This document shows, one piece after another, positions 9,879-21,514 of a stretch of DNA of 64,000 nt. A model generated the notes under the pieces. It made no database searches and was not told the origin of the DNA. It saw only the letters and a list, made by a program, of their open reading frames with translations. Position numbers and translations under genes: made by a program. This DNA comes from Pseudomonas fluorescens (GTDB taxonomy: Bacteria; Pseudomonadota; Gammaproteobacteria; Pseudomonadales; Pseudomonadaceae), in the NCBI RefSeq assembly GCF_002022275.1, contig NZ_MSDF01000014.1, positions 726,811 through 790,810 of the forward strand, in the 5' to 3' direction. Position 1 is the stretch's first letter; each line of letters starts with the position of its first letter.

Positions 9879-11393
9879 TTATTGGTTTTGGCAGGGTTGT
9901 GGATAACGTGCCTTGCGCTCCAGGTCGTCGAGGTCGATGTGGTTGCGCATGTATTGCTGACTGGCGTCCACCAGTGGCTGGTGATCCCAGCTCTTCAGCT
10001 TTCCTTCAGTCAGTGCTTCAAACACTAGACGACGGCGGCGTTGGCTGGCGAGCACCTGCTGGTGGATCGCCGGGATGTCCCATTTGGCCCGCGCCTCACT
10101 CAAAAACGCCTCGAACAGTGGCCGGTGTTCCGGTGACTGGCTGAGGTCTTCCCGCTCGTGCGGGTCGTTGTGCACATCGAACAGTAGACAAGGGTCGTCT
10201 TCGCTGTAGATGAATTTGTAGGCACCACGGCGAATCATCATCAGCGGGCTGATGGTGCCTTCGGCCATGTATTCGCCAAACACTTCGTCGTGCCCGCCTT
10301 GCCCACGCAGGTGCGGGAGCAGTGAGCGGCCGTCCAGTGGCAGACGTGGGTCCAGCTCGCCACCCGCCAGTTCCACCAGGGTCGGCAACAGGTCGGCAGT
10401 AGACACGGCTTTGCTCACGCGGCCCGCCGCGAATTGCCCCGGCGCACTCACCAACAGCGGCACACGAGCCGACATTTCAAACCAGTGCATTTTGTACCAG
10501 AGGCCACGCTCGCCGAGCATGTCGCCGTGGTCACCGGAGAAAATGATGATGGTGTCGTCAGCCAGGCCAGTGTCTTCAAGGGTTTGCAGCAGCTTGCCGA
10601 CATTGCTGTCGATGTAGCTGCACGCGCCGAAGTAGGCACGGCGCGCATCACGAATCTTGTTGACCGGCAGCGGCTTGTCCCACAGGTCGTAGACCTTGAG
10701 CAGGCGCTGGGAGTGCGGGTCGAGATCACCTTGCGCGGGCGTTGTAGGCAAAGGGATGTCGCCGTCGTCGTACAGGTCCCAGAACGGCTTGGGAATGGTG
10801 TACGGGTCGTGTGGGTGCGTCATCGACACGGTCAGGCAGAACGGCTGATCGCCGTCTTCGCGAATATGGTCGAACAAATATTGCTGCGCCTTGAACACCA
10901 CCTCTTCATCGAAATCCAGCTGATTGGTGCGCACGCACGGCCCGGCTTGCAGCACCGAAGACATGTTGTGATACCAGGTGGGGCGCACGTCCGGCTCGTC
11001 CCAGTTCACTGCCCAGCCGTAGTCGGCGGGGTAGATGTCACTGGTCAGGCGCTCTTCATAACCGTGAAGTTGGTCGGGACCGCAGAAGTGCATCTTGCCC
11101 GACAACGCGGTGCGGTAGCCAAGGCGACGCAGGTAGTGGGCATAGGTCGGCACATCGGCAGGGAAATCTGCCGCGTTGTCGTAGGCACCAATCTTGCTCG
11201 GTAACTGGCCGCTGACCAACGTAAAACGTGAAGGTGCGCACAGCGGGCTGTTGCAGTAGGCGGCGTCGAACACCACGCCCTGCTCGGCAAGGCGGCTCAG
11301 GTTAGGCAGCTTGATGGGCGAAGAACCGTAGAACGGAAGCAACGGCGCGGCCATTTGATCGGCCATGATGAAAAGAATGTTCTTGCGCTTCAT
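9879..11393 (-). CDS. betC: choline-sulfatase
   Basis: Hydrolyses choline-O-sulfate to choline and sulfate. The ATG at 11393 gives 504 residues, the normal BetC length; the ORF extends six codons upstream without support. Sulfatase features are the metal-binding ILFIMADQMAAPLLPFYG at the N-terminus, the formylglycine motif CAPSRFTLVSGQLPS (Cys52), FSGDHGDMLGERGLWYKM, and the C-terminal SWDHQPLVDASQQYMRNHID typical of choline sulfatases. The divergent LysR gene at 11497 is its expected regulator. Confidence 0.96.
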   Translation of the reverse strand: MKRKNILFIMADQMAAPLLPFYGSSPIKLPNLSRLAEQGVVFDAAYCNSPLCAPSRFTLVSGQLPSKIGAYDNAADFPADVPTYAHYLRRLGYRTALSGKMHFCGPDQLHGYEERLTSDIYPADYGWAVNWDEPDVRPTWYHNMSSVLQAGPCVRTNQLDFDEEVVFKAQQYLFDHIREDGDQPFCLTVSMTHPHDPYTIPKPFWDLYDDGDIPLPTTPAQGDLDPHSQRLLKVYDLWDKPLPVNKIRDARRAYFGACSYIDSNVGKLLQTLEDTGLADDTIIIFSGDHGDMLGERGLWYKMHWFEMSARVPLLVSAPGQFAAGRVSKAVSTADLLPTLVELAGGELDPRLPLDGRSLLPHLRGQGGHDEVFGEYMAEGTISPLMMIRRGAYKFIYSEDDPCLLFDVHNDPHEREDLSQSPEHRPLFEAFLSEARAKWDIPAIHQQVLASQRRRRLVFEALTEGKLKSWDHQPLVDASQQYMRNHIDLDDLERKARYPQPCQNQ

Positions 11394-11440
11394 GGGTTCT
11401 CGGCATTCCATAGGCAGTGTTTATGCGAATGAGCATGCAG

Positions 11441-11455
11441 CCCATGGAAAATGGG
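11441..11455. promoter_or_regulatory. candidate LysR operator between betC and its regulator
   Basis: The inverted repeat CCCAT-GGAAA-ATGGG lies in the 103-bp divergent region, with another CCCATG at 11462. LysR regulators bind short dyads in such gaps, but no binding data are available, so this is a guess from symmetry. Confidence 0.35.
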
Positions 11456-11496
11456 GTAAAGCCCATGAAAAGCAATGTCTAGGATAAGCACAGCTT

Positions 11497-12447
11497 ATGT
11501 ATGAAGCCCTCGGTGATGTCTCTCTCGATTTGCTGCGCGCCTTCGAAGCGGCGGCGCGTCACCGCAGCTTTACCGCGGCCGCCATGGAACTGGGCACCAC
11601 CCAGCCAGCCATCAGCCAGCAGATCAAGCGCCTTGAAGAGCAGCTGACGATTCGCCTGTTTGACCGCATCTACCGGGGTATCGAGCTGACCGACGCCGGA
11701 GCCCTGCTGTTCGAACACGTGCAAGGCGGGCTGCAGACCATCAATCAGGGCCTCAGCGCCATCACCCAGCAAGACCAGCATGAAGTGCTGCAAGTGGCCA
11801 CCGACTTTGCCTTCGCCGCTTATTGGCTGATGCCGCGCCTGCACCGTTTTCATGCGGCCAACCCGCAGGTGGACGTGAGCCTGGTGACCAGCGAACGCAA
11901 CCACGCCACCTTGCGCAGTGACATCGACGTGGCGGTGCTGTTTGGCGATGGCCGTTTCAAACAGGGTGAAAGCCTGTGGCTGTTCAACGAGGAAGTGTTC
12001 CCGGTGTGCAGCCCGCAATGGCTCAAGGCGCAGGCGACGCCGCTGACTGTGCAAAATTTGCACGATTACCCGTTGTTGCACCTGCGCCAGGAGAACAACA
12101 GCCAGTGGTTCGACTGGAGCGGCGTGTTTCGCGAACTGGGTATCAGCGCCGCGCCCACCCCTGGCCAGCTGCGCTTCGATAACTACACCCTGCTGATTCA
12201 GGCCGCCATTGCCGGCCAGGGCGTGGCCATTGGCTGGCGCCACTTGGTGGATAACCTGCTGCAACAGAACTGGCTGTGCCGCCCGGTCAGCGACACCGTG
12301 GTCTCGCGTTTCGGCTACTACGTGGTGCAACCCCAGCGCAAACGCCGTGGGCAGTTGGTCGAGCGTTTTGTCGACTGGCTGTTAGCCGAGCAAGCCAGCA
12401 GTGCGCAGTCGCTGACCGGGCTGGCCCTGCCGTCGATTGCGGTCTAG
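11497..12447 (+). CDS. LysR-type regulator of choline-sulfate use
   Basis: The 316-residue LysR protein has a helix-turn-helix at about 10-68 (LLRAFEAAARHRSFTAAAME, TTQPAISQQIKRLEEQL) and an effector domain from about 95. Its divergent placement next to betC-choX matches the choline-sulfate utilisation regulator family. It probably senses choline or choline sulfate and activates betC. Bases 11461-11496 just upstream show no strong Shine-Dalgarno. Confidence 0.88.
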   Translation: MYEALGDVSLDLLRAFEAAARHRSFTAAAMELGTTQPAISQQIKRLEEQLTIRLFDRIYRGIELTDAGALLFEHVQGGLQTINQGLSAITQQDQHEVLQVATDFAFAAYWLMPRLHRFHAANPQVDVSLVTSERNHATLRSDIDVAVLFGDGRFKQGESLWLFNEEVFPVCSPQWLKAQATPLTVQNLHDYPLLHLRQENNSQWFDWSGVFRELGISAAPTPGQLRFDNYTLLIQAAIAGQGVAIGWRHLVDNLLQQNWLCRPVSDTVVSRFGYYVVQPQRKRRGQLVERFVDWLLAEQASSAQSLTGLALPSIAV

Positions 12448-12478
12448 GATTTGGCGCCTATCGGTTCCGGATTTCGCC

Positions 12479-12805
12479 ATGCAACGTATCAAGGGCTACC
12501 ACGCCCACATCTATTACGACGCCAGCACCCTCGACCAAGCGCGCACGTTGTGCGAAGACGCCGCCAAGCTGTTCCCCCTGCGCATGGGCCGCATGCACGA
12601 ACGGCCGGTTGGCCCGCACCCGGACTGGAGCTGCCAGCTGGCGTTCGAGCCGGAATACATCGGCGTGGTGCTGCCGTGGCTGGCGTTGCATCGCGAGGGG
12701 CTGGTGGTGTTTCTGCACCCCGATACCGGCGATGACCTGAAGGACCACACCGACTACGCGATCTGGATGGGCGCGATGCGCGAACTGGACCTGTCTATTT
12801 TCTGA
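12479..12805 (+). CDS. DOPA 4,5-dioxygenase family protein
   Basis: A 108-residue protein from the ATG at 12479 (MQRIKGYHAHIYYDASTLDQ). The HAHIYY and HPDWSCQLAF stretches and the terminal HTDYAIWMG match the small DOPA-dioxygenase-like family (vicinal-oxygen-chelate-like). Several conserved His residues could bind iron. The physiological substrate in bacteria is not established. It follows the LysR gene by 31 bp and may be cotranscribed with it. Confidence 0.85.
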   Translation: MQRIKGYHAHIYYDASTLDQARTLCEDAAKLFPLRMGRMHERPVGPHPDWSCQLAFEPEYIGVVLPWLALHREGLVVFLHPDTGDDLKDHTDYAIWMGAMRELDLSIF

Positions 12806-12824
12806 TCGCCTTCCCGTGCTGCCA

Positions 12825-12854
12825 ATACATAATCCCGTTATATGGGATGTGTAT
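12825..12854. promoter_or_regulatory. palindromic operator candidate upstream of the dgo operon
   Basis: An imperfect dyad with arms ATACA..ATCCC and GGGAT.TGTAT around GTTATAT, lying 69 bp before dgoK in an AT-rich stretch. Size and position fit a repressor such as a GntR/FCD protein, but no regulator gene lies next to the operon. Confidence 0.55.
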
Positions 12855-12922
12855 TTATATATTGAGACTTGCGCAAGCTTAGGTTTATATTCGCTGCATC
12901 CGCTCTGAACTCAGGTGAAGCG

Positions 12923-13891
12923 ATGCAGGCGCAATTGATCGCGCTCGATTGGGGAACCAGCTCCCTTCGAGCTTACAAACTCGGCCCCGCAGGCGTGGTG
13001 CTCGAACAGCGCGCGCTGGCGTTCGGGATCATGCACCTGCCCAGCGAGCCCCGGGACATTGCCGGCGTGCAGTGCAGCGATGGCTTTGAGTTGGCGTTCG
13101 ACGCCGCCTGTGGTGACTGGCTCGACGCCCAACCTTACCTGCCGGTGATCGCGTGCGGCATGGTGGGCAGCGCCCAGGGCTGGAGCGAGGCGGCGTATCG
13201 CAACACCCCCATTGATGTCGCCAGCCTTGGCCAGGCGCTGCACTGCGTGCGCAGCCTGCGTGGGGTGCAGGTGCACATCGTGCCGGGCGTGATCGAGCAG
13301 GTCGGCTTGCCCAATGTGATGCGCGGCGAAGAAACCCAGGTGCTGGGCGTGCTGCATAACATTGGTGCCGACGTGTTGATTGGCTTGCCCGGCAGCCATT
13401 CCAAATGGGTCGAAGTCGTTCAGGGCCGCATCACTCACTTCGACACGTTCATGACCGGTGAACTGTTTGCCGTGTTGAGTAAACACAGCATCCTCGGCCG
13501 CACCCAACAGATTTCCGAGCACTTCCAGGCCGAAGCCTTCGACCGAGGCGTGCAAGTGGCGCTTTCAAAAGACGGCGAGCGTGGCGTGCTGTCCACCTTG
13601 TTCAGCGCGCGCACCCTTGGGCTGACTGCCGAACTCGCCCCTGACCAGCAGCCTGATTACCTGTCCGGCCTGTTGATCGGCCACGAACTGGCGGGTTTGC
13701 CGGCCAGCTCAAAATCCAAACCGATCGTCCTGGTCGGCACTGCCCCACTCTGCGCCCGCTACCAGCGTGCCCTCGCCCTCTGCGGTTTTACTCAGGTGAG
13801 CCTGGCGCAGGAAGCCACCGAGCGCGGGCTGTGGCAATTGGCCGTGGCGGCCGGGCTTACTCAACCTGCAACGGAGGCCAGACATGCTTAA
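12923..13891 (+). CDS. dgoK: 2-dehydro-3-deoxygalactonokinase
   Basis: Phosphorylates 2-keto-3-deoxygalactonate with ATP, the second step of D-galactonate breakdown. The ATG at 12923 has AGGTGA 4 nt upstream and gives 322 residues; the ORF opens 18 codons earlier without family similarity. DgoK features are LIALDWGTSSLRAYKLG at the N-terminus, PVIACGMVGSAQGW, GLPGSHSKWV and FMTGELFAVLSKHSILG. It overlaps dgoA by 8 bp. Confidence 0.95.
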   Translation: MQAQLIALDWGTSSLRAYKLGPAGVVLEQRALAFGIMHLPSEPRDIAGVQCSDGFELAFDAACGDWLDAQPYLPVIACGMVGSAQGWSEAAYRNTPIDVASLGQALHCVRSLRGVQVHIVPGVIEQVGLPNVMRGEETQVLGVLHNIGADVLIGLPGSHSKWVEVVQGRITHFDTFMTGELFAVLSKHSILGRTQQISEHFQAEAFDRGVQVALSKDGERGVLSTLFSARTLGLTAELAPDQQPDYLSGLLIGHELAGLPASSKSKPIVLVGTAPLCARYQRALALCGFTQVSLAQEATERGLWQLAVAAGLTQPATEARHA

Positions 13892-14504
13892 AGAAGCGCT
13901 CGCACAAAACGGTTTGATCGCGATCCTGCGCGGCGTGCGTCCGGACGAAGCCCGGGCGATCGGCCACGTGCTGTATGAGGCAGGCTTTCGCGTAATCGAA
14001 GTCCCGCTGAACTCGCCGGACCCTTACACCAGCATTCGCACACTGCGCGACAGCCTGCCCGCCGATTGCCTGATCGGCGCGGGCACGGTGTTGACGCCGC
14101 AACAGGTCGAGCAGGTGAAGGCGGCGGGCGGTCAGGTGATTGTCATGCCCCACAGCGATGCCAACGTGCTGCGCGCTGCCAAAGCGGCGGGCTTGTTCCT
14201 GTCGCCGGGCGTGGCCACGCCGACCGAAGCCTTCGCCGCCCTGGCCGAAGGTGCTGACGTGTTGAAGCTGTTCCCGGCCGAGCAAGTGGGCCCGGCGGTG
14301 ATCAAGGCGTGGCTCGCGGTGTTGCCGACCGGCACCTTGCTGCTGCCGGTGGGCGGTATCACCCCGGACAATATGCAGGTGTTTATCGACGTTGGTGCCA
14401 AAGGGTTTGGGCTGGGTTCCGGGTTGTTCAAACCGGGTATGACCGTGGATCAGGTCGCGAGCCGCGCTCAGGCGTATGTCGCCGCCTGGAAAGCCCTGAG
14501 CTGA
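13884..14504 (+). CDS. dgoA: 2-dehydro-3-deoxy-6-phosphogalactonate aldolase
   Basis: Cleaves KDPGal to pyruvate and glyceraldehyde-3-phosphate. The 206 residues match the KDPG/KDPGal class I aldolase barrel: IAILRGVRPDEA, GFRVIEVPLNSPDP (catalytic Glu), GAGTVLTPQQV, DVLKLFPAEQVGP (Schiff-base Lys) and LLPVGGITPDNM. NSPDP and LFPAE fit the galactonate rather than gluconate branch. Translationally coupled to dgoK. Confidence 0.95.
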   Translation: MLKEALAQNGLIAILRGVRPDEARAIGHVLYEAGFRVIEVPLNSPDPYTSIRTLRDSLPADCLIGAGTVLTPQQVEQVKAAGGQVIVMPHSDANVLRAAKAAGLFLSPGVATPTEAFAALAEGADVLKLFPAEQVGPAVIKAWLAVLPTGTLLLPVGGITPDNMQVFIDVGAKGFGLGSGLFKPGMTVDQVASRAQAYVAAWKALS

Positions 14505-14552
14505 TTTCAAGTTCCGCGCCCACAGGCGCTGCATCTATAAGAGAGATAACAG

Positions 14553-15701
14553 ATGAAAATCACCAAACTGACTACCTTCATCGTCCCGCCGCGCTGGTGT
14601 TTCCTGAAGGTCGAAACCGACCAGGGTGTGACCGGCTGGGGCGAGCCCGTGGTCGAAGGCCGCGCCCATACCGTGGCCGCCGCGGTTGAGGAATTGTCCG
14701 ACTACCTGATCGGCAAAGACCCACGCAATATCGAAGACATCTGGACCGTGCTCTATCGGGGCGGCTTCTACCGCGGCGGCGCCGTGCACATGAGCGCCCT
14801 CGCCGGCATCGACCAAGCGCTGTGGGACATCAAGGGCAAGGCCCTCGGCGTGTCCGTCAGCGACCTGCTCGGTGGCCAGGTGCGTGACAAGATCCGCGTG
14901 TACTCGTGGATTGGCGGCGACCGCCCTGCCGACACCGCTCGCGCCGCGAAAGAGGCCGTGGCCCGTGGTTTTACTGCCGTGAAAATGAACGGCACCGAAG
15001 AATTGCAGTTCGTCGACAGCTTCGAGAAAGTCGACCTGGCCCTGGCCAACGTCGCCGCTGTGCGCGATGCGGTCGGCCCGAACGTCGGCATCGGCGTCGA
15101 CTTCCATGGCCGGGTGCACAAGCCCATGGCCAAGGTGCTGATGAAAGAGCTGGACCCGTACAAACTGATGTTTATCGAAGAGCCCGTGCTCAGCGAAAAC
15201 TACGAAGCGCTCAAAGAACTGGCGCCGCTGACCAGCACGCCGATTGCCTTGGGCGAGCGCCTGTTCTCGCGCTGGGACTTCAAGCGCGTGCTCAGCGAAG
15301 GCTACGTCGACATCATCCAGCCGGATGCTTCCCACGCCGGCGGCATTACCGAAACCCGCAAGATCGCCAACATGGCCGAAGCCTACGACGTGGCCCTGGC
15401 CCTGCACTGCCCGCTGGGCCCGATTGCCCTGGCCGCGTGCCTGCAACTCGACGCCGTCTGCTACAACGCGTTTATCCAGGAACAAAGCCTGGGCATTCAC
15501 TACAACGAGAGCAACGACCTTCTCGACTACGTGCGCGACCCGGGCGTGTTCGACTATGACAAAGGCTTTGTGAAGATCCCCAACGGGCCGGGCCTGGGCA
15601 TTGAGATCAACGAGGAATACGTGATCGAACGCGCCGCTATCGGCCACCGCTGGCGCAACCCGATTTGGCGCCATGCCGACGGCAGCTTTGCCGAGTGGTA
15701 A
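14553..15701 (+). CDS. dgoD: D-galactonate dehydratase
   Basis: Dehydrates D-galactonate to 2-keto-3-deoxygalactonate, the first step of the pathway. The 382-residue enolase-superfamily protein shows the N-terminal cap ([15 protein letters not shown]), the metal ligands in [14 protein letters not shown] and [25 protein letters not shown], and the catalytic His region [18 protein letters not shown] followed by [13 protein letters not shown]. An AGAGAGATAACAG leader precedes the ATG. It sits 48 bp after dgoA. Confidence 0.97.
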   Translation: MKITKLTTFIVPPRWCFLKVETDQGVTGWGEPVVEGRAHTVAAAVEELSDYLIGKDPRNIEDIWTVLYRGGFYRGGAVHMSALAGIDQALWDIKGKALGVSVSDLLGGQVRDKIRVYSWIGGDRPADTARAAKEAVARGFTAVKMNGTEELQFVDSFEKVDLALANVAAVRDAVGPNVGIGVDFHGRVHKPMAKVLMKELDPYKLMFIEEPVLSENYEALKELAPLTSTPIALGERLFSRWDFKRVLSEGYVDIIQPDASHAGGITETRKIANMAEAYDVALALHCPLGPIALAACLQLDAVCYNAFIQEQSLGIHYNESNDLLDYVRDPGVFDYDKGFVKIPNGPGLGIEINEEYVIERAAIGHRWRNPIWRHADGSFAEW

Positions 15702-15726
15702 GCCCTTCCTGAAGAAACACAGTCCA

Positions 15727-15815
15727 TGTGGGAGCTGGCTTGCCTGCGATAGCGGTGTATCAGTGCTAGACAGGCAAGCTGACACACCGCCATCGCAGGC
15801 AAGCCAGCTCCCACA
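15727..15815. repeat. REP inverted pair
   Basis: Inverted TGTGGGAGCTGGCTTGCCTG units between dgoD and the MFS gene. The spacer also contains an extra partial CAGGCAAGCT unit around 15771. Confidence 0.9.
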
Positions 15816-15860
15816 CTGACCGCGACCCGTCCTCAATAAACATAAGAAGAGGCAACCCCC

Positions 15861-17165
15861 ATGCACCCTGAATCCTTCACCGGGCAGGCTTCTTTAGTCA
15901 CGCCCAGCAGAAAGCGTTTCTTCATCATGGTGCTGCTGTTCATCACCGTGGTGATCAACTACCTCGACCGCAGCAACCTGTCGATTGCCGCCCCGGCGCT
16001 CACCAGCGAACTGGGCATCGACCCCGTGCATGTCGGGCTGATCTTCTCCGCGTTCGGCTGGACCTACGCCGCCATGCAGATCCCCGGCGGCTGGCTGGTC
16101 GACCGGGTGCCACCGCGCATTCTGTACACCGTCGCCCTGCTGCTGTGGTCCATTGCCACCGTGATGCTTGGCTTTGCCGCCAGCTTTATCGCGTTGTTCG
16201 TGCTGCGCATGGCCGTTGGCGCCCTGGAAGCCCCCGCCTACCCGATCAACAGCCGCGTGGTCACCACCTGGTTTCCCGAGCGTGAGCGCGCCACGGCGAT
16301 TGGTGTGTACACCTCCGGGCAGTTTGTGGGGCTGGCGTTTCTCACGCCGGTGCTGGCGTGGCTGCAACACGCCTTTGGCTGGCACATGGTGTTTGTCGCC
16401 ACCGGCGGCGTGGGCATTCTGTGGGCGCTGATCTGGTACGCGGTGTACCGCGAACCCAAGAATTTCAAAGGCGCCAATGCGGCGGAAATCGAGCTGATCC
16501 GTGAGGGCGGCGGGTTGGTGGATATTCAGGCGCAGGCCACCAAGGCACCGTTCAGTTGGGTGGACCTGGGCATCGTGCTGAGCAAGCGCAAGCTCTGGGG
16601 CATTTACCTTGGGCAGTTCTGCCTGAACTCAACGCTGTGGTTTTTCCTGACGTGGTTTCCGACCTACCTGGTGAAATATCGCGGCATGGACTTCATCAAA
16701 TCCGGGCTGCTGGCGTCGTTGCCCTTCCTTGCTGCGTTTGTCGGCGTACTGTGTTCGGGGATTTTTTCCGACTGGCTGATTCGCCGTGGCTCATCGGTGG
16801 GCTTTGCGCGCAAGTTGCCGATCATTGGAGGCTTGCTGATTTCCACCGCGATCATTGGCGCCAACTATGTGGACTCAACCGCTTGGGTTATCGCGTTTCT
16901 GGCGGTGGCGTTCTTTGGCAATGGCTTGGCGTCGATCACCTGGTCACTGGTCTCGACCTTGGCGCCCGCGCGATTGCTGGGGCTGACGGGTGGGGTGTTC
17001 AACTTTATCGGCAATTTGTCGGCGATTACCACGCCGATTGTGATTGGCTTCCTGGCCAGTGGGGATTCGTTTGCGCCGGCGATTACGTATATCGCGGTGC
17101 TGGCGTTGTTGGGGGCGCTGTCCTACGTGTTGCTGGTAGGCAAAGTCGAGCGCATCGAACTCTAA
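15861..17165 (+). CDS. MFS transporter, probable D-galactonate:H+ symporter
   Basis: A 434-residue major facilitator protein with about 12 membrane helices. NYLDRSNLSIAAPAL in helix 1 and GWLVDRVPPRIL after helix 2 are the marks of the anion:cation symporter (ACS) family that includes DgoT and ExuT. An AAGAAGAGGCAA site precedes the ATG. Its place after dgoKAD supports galactonate uptake; the substrate is inferred from context. Confidence 0.88.
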   Translation: MHPESFTGQASLVTPSRKRFFIMVLLFITVVINYLDRSNLSIAAPALTSELGIDPVHVGLIFSAFGWTYAAMQIPGGWLVDRVPPRILYTVALLLWSIATVMLGFAASFIALFVLRMAVGALEAPAYPINSRVVTTWFPERERATAIGVYTSGQFVGLAFLTPVLAWLQHAFGWHMVFVATGGVGILWALIWYAVYREPKNFKGANAAEIELIREGGGLVDIQAQATKAPFSWVDLGIVLSKRKLWGIYLGQFCLNSTLWFFLTWFPTYLVKYRGMDFIKSGLLASLPFLAAFVGVLCSGIFSDWLIRRGSSVGFARKLPIIGGLLISTAIIGANYVDSTAWVIAFLAVAFFGNGLASITWSLVSTLAPARLLGLTGGVFNFIGNLSAITTPIVIGFLASGDSFAPAITYIAVLALLGALSYVLLVGKVERIEL

Positions 17166-17199
17166 CTGACGACCGTTTAGTTTCGGTGAGCAGGCTTTC

Positions 17200-17354
17200 T
17201 GTGGCGAGCGGGCCTGTTGTGGCGAGCGGGCTTGCCCCGCGTTGGGGCGCGAAGCGCCCCCAAAAACCAACCGACGCGTTCTTTCTGAAAAAACGCAGTC
17301 GCCTGAAGTGGGGCTGCTGCGCAGCCCAACGCGGGGCAAGCCCGCTCGCCACAA
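17200..17354. repeat. composite REP-like inverted repeat
   Basis: A long imperfect palindrome: GTGGCGAGCGGGCTTGCCCC on the left (17219 on, with an extra partial copy at 17200) and its complement at about 17332-17354. Smaller dyads (GGGGCGCGAAGCGCCCC, GGGCTGCTGCGCAGCCC) lie inside. It differs in sequence from the main REP type here and resembles the element at 22100. Confidence 0.85.
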
Positions 17355-17394
17355 GAAGCCAAGTTGCTACACAAAGCCAGGTCACGGTCGGGGT

Positions 17395-17841
17395 TTAGTT
17401 GAGCACGCCGTCGAGGATCTCGTAGACGATGCCCGTGCCCACAGCGATCAACACCACGTCCGGGCCGGAACGGCGCCATTCATAACCCTGGTACACCGGC
17501 AGGCGCGACAGGGCGCGGCCGTCCAGGCGTTCGCCGTAGTAGCCACGTGGCAGCGGTTGGCCGCGGACCAGGCGTACGTTCGGCGGTGGCGGTGCGCCAC
17601 GGGAGAACTGGCCGTGGTTGTCGTGGATGATCTGCCGTACCGGGCCGAAGTCCTGCGGCGGACCGCGACGGTTGTCCTGCGGGCCGCGGTGATCATCGCC
17701 ACGCTGTTCGTGCTGGCCTTGAGGGCCCTGCGGGCCGCCACGGTCGGGGCCGCCTTGATCGTAAGGCGCGGCCTGCGCCAGGGCGCTCGCACCAAGCATC
17801 AGCACGCCGAGACCAGCGATCAAGCGTTTTGGCATTTTCAT
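17395..17841 (-). CDS. RcnB family secreted protein
   Basis: A 148-residue protein with a signal peptide (MKMPKRLIAGLGVLMLGASA). Residues about 26-65 are low-complexity, rich in Gly, Pro, Gln, Asp, Arg and His. A conserved C-terminal module follows (LVRGQPLPRGYYGERL, PVYQGYEWRRSGPDVVLI). This matches the RcnB family; E. coli RcnB is a periplasmic protein affecting Ni/Co balance. No efflux gene is adjacent, so metal function is unproven. Confidence 0.85.
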   Translation of the reverse strand: MKMPKRLIAGLGVLMLGASALAQAAPYDQGGPDRGGPQGPQGQHEQRGDDHRGPQDNRRGPPQDFGPVRQIIHDNHGQFSRGAPPPPNVRLVRGQPLPRGYYGERLDGRALSRLPVYQGYEWRRSGPDVVLIAVGTGIVYEILDGVLN

Positions 17842-17868
17842 GGGGGTTTTCCTCAGTCCTGCACGAAC

Positions 17869-17902
17869 AAAAAAGGGATTTCGAACGAGGTTCGAAATCC
17901 CT
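17869..17902 (-). terminator. intrinsic terminator after trpBA
   Basis: A perfect 13-bp stem (17874-17886 with 17890-17902, 3-nt loop) followed on the minus strand by six U residues. It lies 78 bp after the trpA stop and before the rcnB-like start, so it ends the trpBA transcript. Confidence 0.88.
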
Positions 17903-17979
17903 GGGTCTTGTCACTTTAGGTACTGATCCGGCGGATTGATTCCTCTGTATCAGGAACTTTACCTACCGCTACATGGCGC

Positions 17980-18788
17980 TTACGTACGGGCGTTGCGTAC
18001 ACCTTCCGACAGCGCCGCGCACAGGGTCAAAACCCCATCGATGGCTTGCTGATCATTTTTCGCATTGGCGATGTGATCGATCAATGCCGAACCCACCACT
18101 ACGCCATCCGCCAGGCGCGCGATCGCGGCGGCTTGTTCCGGCGTGCGGATACCAAAGCCAATGCTGATCGGCAGGTCGGTATGGCGGCGCAGGCGGGCCA
18201 CGGCTTCTTCGACGTGTTCCAGGGTGGCGGCGCCCGCACCGGTCACACCGGCCACCGACACGTAGTAGACAAAGCCGGAGCTGCCGTTGAGTACGGTCGG
18301 CAAGCGCACGTCGTCAGTGGTCGGCGTGGTCAGGCGGATAAAGTCGATACCGGCGGCCTGGGCCGGGTCGCACAGTTCGCCGTTATGCTCAGGCGGCATG
18401 TCGACCACGATCAAACCATCCACACCGGCTTCTTTCGCATCGCTGATGAACTGCGGCACGCCGTATTTGTGGATCGGGTTGAAGTAGCCCATCAACACCA
18501 GCGGGGTGTCGCTGTTGTCTTTGCGGAACTCGCGGACCATCTGCAGGGTTTTCACCAGGTTCTGCTTGGCGGTAAGCGCGCGGATATTGGCCAGTTGGAT
18601 CGCCGGGCCGTCGGCCATCGGGTCGGTGAAGGGCATGCCCAGCTCGATCACGTCGGCGCCCGCTGCGGGCAAGCCTTTGAGGATAGCCAGCGAGGTGTCG
18701 TAGCCCGGGTCGCCGGCGGTGACGAAGGTCACCAAAGCGGCGCGGTTTAGTTCTTTAAGCTCGGCAAAGCGGGTTTGCAGGCGGCTCA

Positions 18789-18789
<1 letters not shown>
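17980..18789 (-). CDS. trpA: tryptophan synthase alpha chain
   Basis: Cleaves indole-3-glycerol phosphate to indole and GAP. The 269 residues include the catalytic [20 protein letters not shown] (active-site Glu and Asp), [26 protein letters not shown] and [13 protein letters not shown]. The ATG overlaps the trpB stop (ATGA), showing coupling. The operon is followed by a strong terminator. Confidence 0.98.
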
Positions 18790-21033
<2,244 letters not shown>

Positions 21034-21037
<4 letters not shown>

Positions 21038-21360
21038 TCACCCCGTTTGCACAGCAAGTAAGCCGCCAGCAGGCCCAGCGCGCCAACGGCGACGCCGGCG
21101 GTAGTCCATGGGTGCTCTTGCGCGTAGTCCCGGGTTGCAACACCGGTTTCACGGATTTTGACTTTGCTTTCTTCGTAGGCATCGCTGATCAAGTGACGGG
21201 AATGCTTGAGTGCATTCTCGGCATTGCTTTTCAGGGCCTTCAAAGTTTTGCGCGACTCGTCAGACGCATCGTCCTTGAGGCTTTCAAGGGATTTGAGCAG
21301 GCTCGAAATCTCGGCTTCCATGCTTTCCAGTGACGCTTTGCGTAAAGAAGTGTTGGCCAT
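21034..21360 (-). CDS. DUF883 (ElaB/YqjD-like) membrane-anchored protein
   Basis: A 108-residue protein from the ATG at 21360, with CAGGAGA upstream. The N-terminal about 70 residues form an amphipathic, probably coiled, helix rich in Glu, Lys and Ser. The segment [21 protein letters not shown] is the conserved C-terminal membrane helix of the ElaB/YqjD family, followed by CKRGD. E. coli members associate with ribosomes at the inner membrane in stationary phase; that role is inferred here. Confidence 0.88.
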
Positions 21361-21514
21361 GTGGGCTCTCCTGAAGTGATTGAGTGGCATGTGTAGATAC
21401 CGACTGCGCTGTTTTCAGAAAGTGCAGTAAATCTGAACTTTCGAGTAGGAACGGTCGCCAGAAGCAGTACGAACATTGACTGCTACGCTCACTAAAGACC
21501 TCAGGAGAAACGCC

